A DNA stretch of 64,000 nt from Lutimonas vermicola (GCF_038433205.1 NZ_JBCDNA010000001.1:1240001-1304000); one strand, 5' to 3'. Shown: positions 35,525-44,591, counted from the stretch's first letter. Notes: a model not told the origin generated them from the sequence alone. Translations and numbers: made by a program.

Positions 35525-36640
35525 ATGAGAAATTCCAAATGGTATGAATTAAGCGACAACAGCAAGGTTATAAGTCCTTCATTACTTGTTTACCCTCAAA
35601 GGATACAGCAAAATGCAGAACTTATGTTGCATATCGCTAAGAACCCCGAACGCCTTCGACCTCATATCAAAACCCATAAGATGGTTGAAATTATTCAACT
35701 GCAACTAGAGCTGGGTATTTCCAAATTCAAATGCGCTACTCTCTCAGAGGCCGAAATTTTGGCCAAGGCAGGAGCAAAAGATGTGCTCCTGGCGATGCAA
35801 CCTGTATCAGTACAACTGGAAAAATTTACCGAGCTTATAGTCAAATACCCCCGAACGGGTTTTTCAACCCTGGTTGACAGTATGGCAGCCAGAAATGCTT
35901 TTGAAGAAGTAGCTTTGGCAAAAGATATGATGATCGCTCTTTGGCTGGATATCAATAATGGCATGAACAGAACAGGCATAATTCCGGGAGAAGAAGCTAA
36001 GAATCTTTATATATCGCTTAAAAATTGCCCTTCACTTGATGTAAAAGGCCTTCATGTTTATGACGGGCATATTCATGATTCCGATCCAATATTGAGAGCC
36101 CGGAACTGTGATCAAGACTATCAGGCTGTACTAAACTTACAAAGGGATCTTGAATTGCAGGGGCATGCAATCCCTGTGGTTATTGCCGGAGGAACCCCTA
36201 CTTTTCCTATTCATGAGAAAAGAAAAAACGTAGAATTAAGCCCGGGAACGCCAATGCTGTGGGATGAAGGATATGGCAGGAATTATACCGATCTTGCTTT
36301 TCTTCCAGCAGCGGTTCTGCTAACCAGAATCATCAGCAAACCGGATAAAAACCTGCTGTGTTTTGATCTGGGCCATAAATCTGTGGCATCTGAAATGACA
36401 CTTCCGAGAGTTAAATTTTTAGGAAATCACGACTTCCTGCAAGTCTCACAGAGCGAAGAGCACCTTGTGGTAAAGTGCAGGAATAGCCATCTTTATGATC
36501 TTGGCCAAGCCCTGTATGCAGTTCCAGTTCATATTTGCCCAACGGTTTCCAAATATCCTGAAGCGCTTACTGTTGAAAATCATGTAATAACCGGGACATG
36601 GACCGTGGCTGCCAGAGACCACACTTTAAATGAATACTAA
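35525..36640 (+). CDS. D-threonine aldolase / D-serine dehydratase family PLP enzyme
   Basis: The 371-residue protein has the alanine-racemase-type PLP barrel. The PLP lysine is Lys49 in RPHIKTHKM, and CATLSEAEILAKAGAKDVLLAMQ and GLHVYDGHIHD are family runs. The metal-site pair near the C-terminus is His336-x-Cys338 in VPVHICPTV. As I recall, eukaryotic D-serine dehydratase has His and Cys at its zinc site whereas D-threonine aldolase has His and Asp, which points to the dehydratase. RidA is encoded 7 bp upstream, which fits removal of 2-aminoacrylate. The longer frame from 35474 overlaps ridA and is not used. Confidence 0.85.
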   Translation: MRNSKWYELSDNSKVISPSLLVYPQRIQQNAELMLHIAKNPERLRPHIKTHKMVEIIQLQLELGISKFKCATLSEAEILAKAGAKDVLLAMQPVSVQLEKFTELIVKYPRTGFSTLVDSMAARNAFEEVALAKDMMIALWLDINNGMNRTGIIPGEEAKNLYISLKNCPSLDVKGLHVYDGHIHDSDPILRARNCDQDYQAVLNLQRDLELQGHAIPVVIAGGTPTFPIHEKRKNVELSPGTPMLWDEGYGRNYTDLAFLPAAVLLTRIISKPDKNLLCFDLGHKSVASEMTLPRVKFLGNHDFLQVSQSEEHLVVKCRNSHLYDLGQALYAVPVHICPTVSKYPEALTVENHVITGTWTVAARDHTLNEY

Positions 36641-36650
36641 ATCAGAATTG

Positions 36651-37115
36651 ATGAAACCGATTGTAATAATGCTGCTAGCAATCTTTTTGCTGCCTTCCTG
36701 TTCCGACAATAACGAGGAAACTAAACATTTAAAACCCAAAATCATAAATCCAATAGAAGGCTCATGGAAACTCGTTTATGCCCACATCCTTGAAAAAGAC
36801 TCCTTGCAGGTCAAAGACCTTAGCAAAACTGATTTTATAAAAATCATCAACGCTACTCATTTTGCTTTTTTCAATCAGGAAGAAGGCACGAGTGAAAATT
36901 TCATGGCGGGAGGCGGTTCCTATACTTTTAATGGATCCGACTATGCAGAGACTCTTGAATTTATAAATGCCCCTGATTACAGAGGGCATGTATTCCCATT
37001 CAAAGCAGAGATCAAAGGGGATTCCCTCATTCAGCAAGGCCATGAAAAATTAGAAGCGGCCGGCTTAGACCGGTATATCCTTGAAAAATATGTTAGAATT
37101 AAATCTAAAAATTAA
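36651..37115 (+). CDS. small lipoprotein, lipocalin-like
   Basis: The 154-residue protein begins MKPIVIMLLAIFLLPSC, a lipoprotein signal with the cysteine at residue 17. The rest, IEGSWKLVYAHIL, FIKIINATHFAFF and GGGSYTFNGSDYAETLEF, has the GSW start and beta pattern of lipocalin-like proteins common in Bacteroidota. No catalytic motif is visible. Its ATG lies 10 bp after the aldolase stop; an in-frame ATG at 36630 overlaps that gene by 11 bp and would hide the signal. It may hold a product or substrate of the operon outside the membrane. Confidence 0.7.
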   Translation: MKPIVIMLLAIFLLPSCSDNNEETKHLKPKIINPIEGSWKLVYAHILEKDSLQVKDLSKTDFIKIINATHFAFFNQEEGTSENFMAGGGSYTFNGSDYAETLEFINAPDYRGHVFPFKAEIKGDSLIQQGHEKLEAAGLDRYILEKYVRIKSKN

Positions 37116-37118
37116 ATT

Positions 37119-38183
37119 ATGCTGATTTTTGATGCTCATTTAGACCTGTCAATGAACGCCCTGGAATGGAACCGCGACCTGCGCTGGCCAATCAAAGAAA
37201 TCAGGGAAAGTGAACAGGGAATGAACGATAAACCCGATCGTGGAAACAACACGGTTTCATTCGACGAAATGAGAAAGGGTCATATTGGTTTGTGTGTAGC
37301 TACTCAAATAGGGAGATACGTCAAAAAAGAGAGCACGCTTCCGGGTTGGCATTCTCCGGAGCAGGCATGGGCCCAAACCCAGGGTCAGTTGGCCTGGTAC
37401 AAAGAAATGGAAAGAGCAGGTGAAATGAGGTCAATTTGTAATCTCAATGACTTGGAGAGTCATCTGGATCTGTGGAAAAACCCTAAGCCTGATAGCCCAA
37501 TAGGATATATTTTAAGTCTTGAGGGGGCTGATTCCATAGTCAGGCCTGATTATTTGGAACATGCATGGGAGAATGGATTACGCGCAATCGGTCCGGCTCA
37601 TTACGGCCCTGGAACCTATGCGCATGGAACGGATTCGGTAGGAGGAATCGGTCAAAAAGGGCGTGAATTATTAAAAAAAATAACTGATCTGGGGCTAATT
37701 CTTGACGCTACACACCTTTGTGATCAAAGTTTCTGGGAGACCATGAAAATATACGAGGGACCTGTTTGGGCCAGCCATAACAATTGCAGAACCTTCGTAG
37801 ATCACAACCGTCAATTTTCTGATGAACAAATACGTGAACTCGTTCAAAGAAAAGCCGTGATTGGGATAGCCCTTGACGCCTGGATGATGGTTCCTAAATG
37901 GGTAAGAGGTAAGTCAACCCCAATAGATATGGGAGTCACGCTTGATCAGATGATTGATAATATTGATCATATTTGCCAGTTGGCAGGCAACTCAGAACAC
38001 GTTGGTATAGGAACCGACCTTGATGGGGCTTTTGGCAAAGAACAATGCCCTTCAGATCTTGATACGATTGCCGATCTTCAAAAAATCCCCGCTAAATTGA
38101 AGAAGAGAGGCTATTCACAAACAGATATTGAAAATATCACGTCCGGAAATTTTATTTCCTTTCTAAAAAGAACCTGGAAATAA
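37119..38183 (+). CDS. membrane dipeptidase family enzyme (M19, renal dipeptidase)
   Basis: The 354-residue enzyme has no signal peptide. Zinc ligands are visible: His-x-Asp in FDAHLDLSM, the bridging Glu in LSLEGADSI, the His in LDATHLCDQSF and ASHNNCRTF, with GIGTDLDG near the end as the final aspartate motif. M19 enzymes hydrolyse dipeptides, including those with a D-residue at the C-terminal side. It starts 3 bp after the lipoprotein stop and ends the unit, so it may liberate the D-amino acid that the preceding enzymes use. Confidence 0.9.
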   Translation: MLIFDAHLDLSMNALEWNRDLRWPIKEIRESEQGMNDKPDRGNNTVSFDEMRKGHIGLCVATQIGRYVKKESTLPGWHSPEQAWAQTQGQLAWYKEMERAGEMRSICNLNDLESHLDLWKNPKPDSPIGYILSLEGADSIVRPDYLEHAWENGLRAIGPAHYGPGTYAHGTDSVGGIGQKGRELLKKITDLGLILDATHLCDQSFWETMKIYEGPVWASHNNCRTFVDHNRQFSDEQIRELVQRKAVIGIALDAWMMVPKWVRGKSTPIDMGVTLDQMIDNIDHICQLAGNSEHVGIGTDLDGAFGKEQCPSDLDTIADLQKIPAKLKKRGYSQTDIENITSGNFISFLKRTWK

Positions 38184-38297
38184 GCCTGTTTCATATTCTT
38201 CGAAAGACTCAATTTTATTAAGATTCATTAAGAATAAAAAATCATAAATTTTATCTAAATTTTAGTTAAATCCTTTATGGTTTTGCCAAGAATTCTA

Positions 38298-38305
38298 TAC
38301 ATTTG
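38298..38305 (+). promoter_or_regulatory. probable -7 box for the MORN-type lipoprotein gene
   Basis: TACATTTG matches TAnnTTTG and lies 51 bp before the ATG at 38357. The nearest TTTG, at 38282-38285, is too close for the normal spacing. Confidence 0.4.
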
Positions 38306-38356
38306 GATTGACAAAATTCTTTTACAAAACCATAATTATTTCAAAATTTGTTTCGT

Positions 38357-38998
38357 ATGAAAAAAATAGTATTTGTTTTGACCTTAGGTATATTTTTAAT
38401 CACAGGAAGTTGTCAAAAAGAGCTTCGTGTTAAAAAATCAAAAATCAAATTAGACAGGAGAGTGTTGATGTTGGACGGTGAGGCATTTACAGGTGTTGCC
38501 TATGAAAATTACTCGAACGGATCGCTTAAAAGTGAGTGGAACGTTTTAAAAGGCAAAGAAAATGGTTTCAGTACCACCTATTATTCCAACGGCCAGATGG
38601 ATGAAAAAGTGATTTGGAAGGATGGTATAAAAGAAGGCCCGTATGAAAAATATTACGAAAACGGACAATTACAGATTAAGGCCCAGTATTTGTCAGATCA
38701 AAAAGATGGCTACTTTGAAACCTTTTACAAAAATGGCAATCCATGGAGGAAAGGTTACTATGACAAAGGGCTTCTTGAAGGCAGTATAGAAGAATATTAT
38801 GAAAACGGCCAGCTAAAGTCATCTATCACATGGAAAGATTCCAAAAAAGAAGGGCCTTATGAAGAATATTATGAAAATGGCCAGCTTAAAACCATCGGGT
38901 ATTTTAAAAATGACAGGAAGGATGGAACTTTTGAAGCCTATTCCGAAACAGGTGAATTAATAGAGAAAGCCAGTTTCGAGAACGGAAGACCAATTTAA
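38357..38998 (+). CDS. lipoprotein with MORN-like repeats (YwqK antitoxin-like fold)
   Basis: The 213-residue protein begins MKKIVFVLTLGIFLITGSC, a lipoprotein signal with the cysteine at 19. From about residue 45 it is a chain of 22-24 residue repeats of the form xxYYENGQLKxxxxWKDxxKEGPYE, with YYENGQL present at least three times and KEG/KDG turns between. This is the MORN-type repeat of the so-called YwqK family antitoxins. No toxin gene is next to it, so that label is not supported here. It may form a solenoid that binds other outer-membrane components. Confidence 0.82.
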   Translation: MKKIVFVLTLGIFLITGSCQKELRVKKSKIKLDRRVLMLDGEAFTGVAYENYSNGSLKSEWNVLKGKENGFSTTYYSNGQMDEKVIWKDGIKEGPYEKYYENGQLQIKAQYLSDQKDGYFETFYKNGNPWRKGYYDKGLLEGSIEEYYENGQLKSSITWKDSKKEGPYEEYYENGQLKTIGYFKNDRKDGTFEAYSETGELIEKASFENGRPI

Positions 38999-39077
38999 TC
39001 GGTTACGATAATCTGAATTGCGACCCCTGATAAGCCACAAAATTTTAGGGAGCAAGAAAGAAACTTCTAATAAAAAG

Positions 39078-39112
39078 ACGCTACCCTTAACCGGTAGCGT
39101 TTTTCTTTTTTT
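39078..39112 (+). terminator. intrinsic terminator of the MORN-type lipoprotein gene
   Basis: ACGCTACC at 39078-39085 pairs with GGTAGCGT at 39093-39100 around a seven-base loop, followed by TTTTCTTTTTTT. The stem-loop and T-tract are convincing. Confidence 0.85.
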
Positions 39113-39273
39113 AGAGATTGTATCGAATCTAATCCAACCTTGGCTTTTGAACTGCTTTACCTGCCCCCTCTTATGATGCCTGGCTCATGTTTCTTTTTAG
39201 GGAATTTCTCACATACTTGTGAACTTATTTACTTTATGTTTCATGAACCAATACCCAAAGATACCTTTCGTTA

Positions 39274-39302
39274 ATGACATACATGACGACACATCATGTC
39301 AT
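39274..39302. repeat. ATGACAT / ATGTCAT inverted repeat
   Basis: ATGACAT at 39274-39280 is the inverse of ATGTCAT at 39296-39302, with a further ATGAC in between and another GTCAT about 12 bp on. It lies just past the 3' end of the broken phosphoesterase gene. Its role is unknown. Confidence 0.3.
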
Positions 39303-39343
39303 AACCTAAGCAAGTCATGTTTTCTTACATACAACGATGCATA

Positions 39344-40234
39344 TTAAAGATACTTATCCAAAGAAACAGGACCTTCTAAAATAGTTTTTATAATACCATT
39401 TGCCGGCCCATCTTCGCTGTCCTGGTGCCATTTAACCAGTGAAATATGAAAATCATTTATTTCTATACCTATAATAGATTCAGGATGAACGCAACTGCCG
39501 TCATTGAACAAAGGAATATCTCCCGGGTCTGGAAAACGCGGGCGATGCGTATGTCCACATACTATCATTTGCTGATTATTGTTAACAATCCATTGGTTTA
39601 GTTTTCTTTCAACTTTAATGAGACTCTTGTAATTTTTTGCGGGACTTGTCGGGTCATTTATTCCAAACCATTTTTGCACATACTTCCAAAAATATCGCAC
39701 AAAGAACCTGTTGAACTTCCAATGCCGATAATTCATATAATCGGCCTGATGCCCATGAATGGCAAAAATTGTTCTGCGATTATTTTCAAACTCCAGCAGT
39801 AAGCTTTCATGGTATTCGAGATCAAAAAACGCTTCTTTATGCACAATGTTCTTTGGCGTAAAAAAAGTGCGCAACACTCTTTCAACTGTAATTGGATCTC
39901 TAAATTCCATGTCGTGATTTCCCCATATAAGCTAGAGTCGCTTTTGAGCCTGAAATTTTTCAAGAAGTTCAAAAATGGGTTTATATGTTTCAAAAATAGG
40001 TTTGAAAGAATTATTTTCCCAAAGCTCTATCCCATCACCCAATTCTATATAGGTAAAACCCTGATCGAAATAGGTTTTTAAGGCGTATTTATAAATTTTA
40101 ATGTTATGCCGGAAATCATCCGCATAGCTATTGTCACCCTTGTGTAGATCGCTAAAAAAAATGATTTTAGCTTCTCTTGAAAGTATTACTTTTTTAGCCT
40201 TTTTAAAGGCTTTGTCAAGAATTGAACTGACCAT
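39344..40234 (-). pseudogene. calcineurin-like phosphoesterase interrupted by one amber codon
   Basis: Translated from the ATG at 40234 the frame runs 297 codons to the stop at 39344, with a single TAG at 39932-39934 in the middle. Reading through it, all metallophosphoesterase motifs are in frame: D-x-H in FFSDLHKGD, GD in YIELGDGIELW, GNHD just after the TAG (LIWGNHD), IHGHQADY, and CGHTHRPRF. The residue lost is probably Tyr, since TAC or TAT differs from TAG by one base. Everything else is intact, so the break is recent or a sequencing error. Relatives act on phosphoesters such as UDP-diacylglucosamine or on proteins. Confidence 0.8.
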
Positions 40235-40456
40235 GCGAAAAATAAAGGTTTAAATTACTATATTTTAACTTACAATTCAGCACAGCGGTATCCGATCAGC
40301 TTCATCCAATAATGCCTGTCTAAGCAAATGGATTAAACTAGTTTGTAAATTTCTTATATTTACGAAAACCGCTCGGTACTCTTAAATGCTTTTTTTACAA
40401 ATTATAAAAATCACATATATCAGCATAAAAAATGTTCAATTAATACCCGTACAAAA

Positions 40457-41341
40457 ATGAAAAATATTGAGAAGGAAGATTTGAACCAGGAGGTTTTTGA
40501 CCTTTACGATGATTACGCCCATAACAAAATTCAAAGACGCGACTTTGTAAAAAAATTGTCCGTCTATGCCGTAGGTGGTTTAACAGTTTCTTCACTCATG
40601 GGTTTTTTGATGCCCGATTATATCAGTTCAGTTCAGGTTCAACCTGATGATCCAAGGCTTGAATCCGGCTATATCAATTATGAATCGGCCAAAGGCGGAG
40701 GAAATATCAAGGCATTAGTATCAAAACCTGCTAAAACAAAGGGTAAACTAGGCGGTATCGTGGTAGTTCATGAAAACAGAGGGTTAAATTCTTATATCGA
40801 AGACACGGCAAGGATTGCCGCACTTGAAGGGTTTCTTACCATAGCGCCCGATGCATTGACCCCGCTTGGCGGTTATCCCGGAAATGATGATGAGGGAAGG
40901 GAATTACAAAGGAAAAGGGACAGAAATGAAATGCTGGAAGATTTTATAGCTGCTTATGACTATTTAAAAGTGCATCCGGATTGTAATGGCAAAATTGGTG
41001 TTGTCGGTTTTTGCTTCGGAGGGTGGATTTCTAATATGATGGCTGTCAAATTACCTGGCTTATCTGCGGCAGTTCCATTTTACGGAGGACAGCCCAAAGA
41101 GGACATCGATAAGATCAAAGCTCCTCTGATACTTCAATATGCAGGTTTAGACAAAAGGATTAACGAAGGCTGGCCGGCTTATGAAACGGCTCTGAAATCA
41201 TCTAATATTGAATATACAGCCTATGTGTACCCTGAGGTTAATCATGGGTTTCACAATAACACCACCCCAAGGTACAATAAAGAAGCCGCTGAACTCGCAT
41301 GGAAAAGAACAATTGATTTTTTCAGGGAGAAACTGAAATAA
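40457..41341 (+). CDS. Tat-exported dienelactone hydrolase family protein
   Basis: The 294-residue alpha/beta hydrolase has a twin-arginine signal (QRRDFVKKLSVYAVGGLTVSSLMGF near 27-50). The catalytic triad is Cys186 in GFCFGGW, Asp232 in GLDKRI and His263 in NHGFHN, with VVHENRGLN near 104 contributing the conserved glutamate region. YNKEAAELAWKRTIDFF is the typical C-terminal helix. Export through Tat points to action in the periplasm on a lactone or ester that is not known. It is followed 39 bp later by the cyclase-family lipoprotein gene. Confidence 0.9.
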   Translation: MKNIEKEDLNQEVFDLYDDYAHNKIQRRDFVKKLSVYAVGGLTVSSLMGFLMPDYISSVQVQPDDPRLESGYINYESAKGGGNIKALVSKPAKTKGKLGGIVVVHENRGLNSYIEDTARIAALEGFLTIAPDALTPLGGYPGNDDEGRELQRKRDRNEMLEDFIAAYDYLKVHPDCNGKIGVVGFCFGGWISNMMAVKLPGLSAAVPFYGGQPKEDIDKIKAPLILQYAGLDKRINEGWPAYETALKSSNIEYTAYVYPEVNHGFHNNTTPRYNKEAAELAWKRTIDFFREKLK

Positions 41342-41380
41342 ATAACATCCCTTGAAAATAACATATAAGAACGTTTTATA

Positions 41381-42211
41381 ATGAAAAATTACCCCGCCGG
41401 ATTAGTACTTGTTTTCTTGATACTTCTCAGTTGTACAGAATCAAACCAGCACCAAAAAGAATCTATTCTGCCCAAAACAGAGCAAATTGAATCATTCAAA
41501 ATTATTGATCTGTCTCATGATTATTCCAAGGAAACCATTTATTGGGTTACAGCCAAGCAATTTGAGCTTGATACGGTTTACATGGGAGAAACAGAACAGG
41601 GGTTTTATTATTCAGCAAACAATTTCAGCACGGCAGAACACGGAGGCACGCATATAGACGCTCCGATTCATTTTGCAAAAGGAGGACAGACAGTTGATGA
41701 AATTCCATTGGAAAAATTGATTGGGCCAGCCATTAAAATAGATGTGTCTGAGAAAGCGATTCAAGATGTTGACTATTTGATCGGTATTGAGGATTTTGTG
41801 AATTGGGAAGCACAGCAGCAAATGACCATCCCTGAAGGATCTATCGTTCTTTTACAAACAGGCCATTCAACGTATTATCCGCTTAAAGAAAAGTATCTGG
41901 GAACCGATCAACGGGGAGCTGAAGCCATTGCCCTGCTGCATTTTCCGGGATTATCTGCCGAAGCAGCAAGCTGGCTGGTTGAAAAACGGAATATCAACGC
42001 CATTGGCATCGACACCCCGAGTATTGACTACGGGCAATCACAGGATTTTAAAAGTCATGTCATCCTTCTCTCGAAAAACATACCTGCTTTTGAAAACCTG
42101 ACCCACCTCGATCAATTACCAAACAAAGATTTTGAAGTCATAGCCCTTCCCATGAAAATAAAGGGTGGCAGTGGCGCTCCCCTTCGGATTGTGGCGATGT
42201 TAAAAGAGTGA
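41381..42211 (+). CDS. cyclase-family lipoprotein (kynurenine formamidase-like)
   Basis: The 276-residue protein starts MKNYPAGLVLVFLILLSC, a lipoprotein signal with Cys18. IIDLSHDYSKET near 43 begins the cyclase domain; HGGTHIDAPIHF carries the metal-binding His-x-x-x-His-x-Asp motif of the family, and AIGIDTPSIDYG is the second metal motif. Family members hydrolyse N-formylkynurenine or close rings on polyketides and other acids; the substrate here is unknown. It shares a direction with the dienelactone hydrolase gene, and the two may act on the same compound in the cell envelope. Confidence 0.88.
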   Translation: MKNYPAGLVLVFLILLSCTESNQHQKESILPKTEQIESFKIIDLSHDYSKETIYWVTAKQFELDTVYMGETEQGFYYSANNFSTAEHGGTHIDAPIHFAKGGQTVDEIPLEKLIGPAIKIDVSEKAIQDVDYLIGIEDFVNWEAQQQMTIPEGSIVLLQTGHSTYYPLKEKYLGTDQRGAEAIALLHFPGLSAEAASWLVEKRNINAIGIDTPSIDYGQSQDFKSHVILLSKNIPAFENLTHLDQLPNKDFEVIALPMKIKGGSGAPLRIVAMLKE

Positions 42212-42384
42212 ATAAAAAGACCTTTTATACATATCGAACTGTATTCAACTAAAAAAGTATCAGTTAGAAAAATGCAAGGTTATGCGCACATATAATAATA
42301 TGAAGAAAATAAATGCCATCATAAATTTTTGAGAGTGACTAAAATCGTTCAATAATGAACATCCCAGAATTAGTTCAGGCTTTT

Positions 42385-42735
42385 TTACATGTCGAAAGAA
42401 GGCTGAGACCTTAATGTAAGTTCCTTTATTTTGTTGGAAATTCTTTCGTAATAAATACTTCTGGCAAGAATACGTTTGTCCCCGTCCATTTCGATCAGGA
42501 CATAGGTATGGTCTTTGAATTCCACCGCCAAACGTAAATATTCGCATTCAAATCTGTATTCAGAAACTCTTTTCCAAAGACTCATGTTAAGCAAATTAGG
42601 ATGTGGTACAAAAGCAGAAGATTTATACATGGTATCGGTTGACGACTCAATGCGATCTTCGGGCCTTTCATGGAACTGGGACCACATCGGTAAAGACATG
42701 AAAAAGAAAAGGAATATTGGTACGAGGGTCTTCAT
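42385..42735 (-). CDS. small exported protein of unknown function
   Basis: From the ATG at 42735 the protein has 116 residues and a good signal peptide (MKTLVPIFLFFFMSLPMWSQ). The mature part has no motif I recognise; KRVSEYRFECEYLRLAVEFKDHTYVLIEMDG could form a small beta sheet. A GTG at 42756 would add seven residues before the signal and is less likely. The gene has no near neighbour on its strand, so no function can be given. Confidence 0.6.
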   Translation of the reverse strand: MKTLVPIFLFFFMSLPMWSQFHERPEDRIESSTDTMYKSSAFVPHPNLLNMSLWKRVSEYRFECEYLRLAVEFKDHTYVLIEMDGDKRILARSIYYERISNKIKELTLRSQPSFDM

Positions 42736-43052
42736 GTATAAATTTAAAAAAATCACTTCTAATTTACCCTTCCATCGACTACTTCTTAAAATGATTTTTA
42801 CATAAAGTAAAGTTAATTAACAATTGCTTAACCTGCAATGATTCTATCAAATAAATAAAATTTTAATCACTTTGGAATACTTCAGCTAAATCCACTTATA
42901 CACTTCACCGAACGCCTTTTGTTCTGTAATCCATTTTGAGCAGCTGTCCAATGTCATATATGTAATAAATCTGTCTGTTTAAAGATGCATAAGAAAATTT
43001 ATAAAAGCATTGATTTTATCTTAAAACCAGCTGTTTCAATTTATTTATGCGT
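42736..43052. other. 317-bp intergenic region
   Basis: This lies between the small exported protein and the end of comM, both on the minus strand, so it should hold the promoter for the former and the end signal for the latter. Two overlapping short frames with protein-like composition exist on the minus strand near 42890-43010, but neither has a start and neither recalls a family. No terminator hairpin was found. Confidence 0.4.
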
Positions 43053-44591
43053 TTATCCTAACCACCCCTCTCTATCCAAACTCCTGTATTGAATGGCTTC
43101 TGCTATGTGCTCAGGTAAAATATCGTCACTCTTTGCGAGATCAGAAATCGTTCTTGAAACTTTCAATATCCTGTCATAGGCCCTGGCTGACAAATTAAGG
43201 TGCTGCATGGCATGTTTTAATAATTGCTGTGAAGTTTTATCAAGCCGGCAATATTTTCGTATTTGTTTTACGCTCATTTGAGCATTGTAATGAATATGAT
43301 TCTTGGAGCTGTATCGCTCCGATTGTATATTTCTGGCGACCATGACTCTTTCCCTGATTTGTTTGCTTTTTTCACCGGATCTTTTTCCCGATAGTTTTTC
43401 AAATGGAACAGGCTGTAATTCAATATGCAAATCGATACGATCTAACAAAGGACCGGAAATCTTACTTAAATATCTTTGGGCCTCCATAACCGTGGCGCTT
43501 GATACCTGATCCTTATCAATAAAAAATCCTCCCGGACTGGGATTCATGCTTGCAACCAGCATAAAACTGCTGGGATAAGTAATCGTAAATCGTGCACGTG
43601 ATATGGTGACTTCTCTATCTTCCAGGGGTTGCCTCATGACCTCCAAGACACTTCGCTTGAATTCCGGTAATTCATCGAGAAACAGAACACCATTGTGGGA
43701 TAAGGAAATTTCTCCCGGTTGCGGATAGGTGCCTCCACCAACAAGTGCAACATCACTAATGGTATGATGAGGCGACCTAAAGGGCCTGCTGTACATTAAA
43801 CCTGTATTTCCATTTAATTTTCCGACTACCGAATGAATTTTTGTAGTCTCCATGGCTTCTGTCAATGACATAGGAGGTAAAATTGTGGGTAATCTTTTGG
43901 CCAGCATGGTTTTTCCTGAACCCGGCGGTCCAATAAGAATGATATTATGACCCCCTGCAGCAGCAATCTCCATGCAGCGTTTGATCGTTTCCTGGCCTTT
44001 TACATCAGCAAAATCAAGGTCTTCCGAATTCGTTTTTTCATAAAATTCCCTTTTGATATCCACACATAATGGTGCTATGCGATTTTCTCCCTTTAACAAA
44101 TTGATGACTTCTTTGATGTTGCTCAAAGCATAAACGTTAAGCCCTTCTACTACTGCAGCTTCCTTGCCGTTTTGACTTGGAAGTATAAATCCTTTAAAGC
44201 CATCTTTTTTTGCCTGTATCGCTATGGGAAGGGCACCTTTGACAGGGTTTAAACTTCCATCAAGTGACAACTCTCCCATAATCACAAATTCACTGAGTCT
44301 CGCAGATTCCATTTGACCCGAGGCGGCCATAATACCCACTGCAAGTGCAAGGTCATAGGCAGATCCTTCCTTTCTCAAATCGGCAGGCGCCATATTAATC
44401 GTAATCTTTTTACCCGGAAATTTATACCCTGAATTTTTAAGTGCTCCTGAAATCCTGTAACTGCTTTCCTTGATGGCACTATCCGGTAAGCCTACCAAAT
44501 GATAACCGATTCCTTTATCTATATTGACTTCTACCGTGATTGTTGTTGCTTCTACCCCAATAACAGCGCTCCCATAAACTTTGACTAACAT
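43053..44591 (-). CDS. comM: YifB/ComM family Mg-chelatase-like AAA ATPase
   Basis: The 512-residue protein has an N-terminal Lon-like domain (VYGSAVIGVEATTITVEVNI, LVGLPDSAIKESSYRI) and then a Mg-chelatase-like AAA+ domain: Walker A GPPGSGKTMLAKRLPTILPPM near 220, FRSPHHTISDVALVGGG, Walker B VLFLDELPEF, and a C-terminal region ending LDREGW. In Vibrio and Haemophilus ComM is a helicase that helps branch migration during natural transformation. The same role is likely but not shown in this organism; a ComF homologue is encoded 7 kb away. Confidence 0.92.
   Translation of the reverse strand: MLVKVYGSAVIGVEATTITVEVNIDKGIGYHLVGLPDSAIKESSYRISGALKNSGYKFPGKKITINMAPADLRKEGSAYDLALAVGIMAASGQMESARLSEFVIMGELSLDGSLNPVKGALPIAIQAKKDGFKGFILPSQNGKEAAVVEGLNVYALSNIKEVINLLKGENRIAPLCVDIKREFYEKTNSEDLDFADVKGQETIKRCMEIAAAGGHNIILIGPPGSGKTMLAKRLPTILPPMSLTEAMETTKIHSVVGKLNGNTGLMYSRPFRSPHHTISDVALVGGGTYPQPGEISLSHNGVLFLDELPEFKRSVLEVMRQPLEDREVTISRARFTITYPSSFMLVASMNPSPGGFFIDKDQVSSATVMEAQRYLSKISGPLLDRIDLHIELQPVPFEKLSGKRSGEKSKQIRERVMVARNIQSERYSSKNHIHYNAQMSVKQIRKYCRLDKTSQQLLKHAMQHLNLSARAYDRILKVSRTISDLAKSDDILPEHIAEAIQYRSLDREGWLG

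Larger units (their letters stand above)
38999..39343. other. 345-bp gap holding a terminator and a motif cluster
   Basis: The only clear structure in the first part is the terminator at 39078-39112. Between about 39270 and 39320 ATGAC and GTCAT occur several times in both orientations, see 39274-39302. No gene is supported in either strand. Confidence 0.5.

Noticed and set aside
38357..38998. A toxin-antitoxin system suggested by the YwqK family name
   Set aside because: No toxin gene lies on either side; the protein is a repeat lipoprotein.
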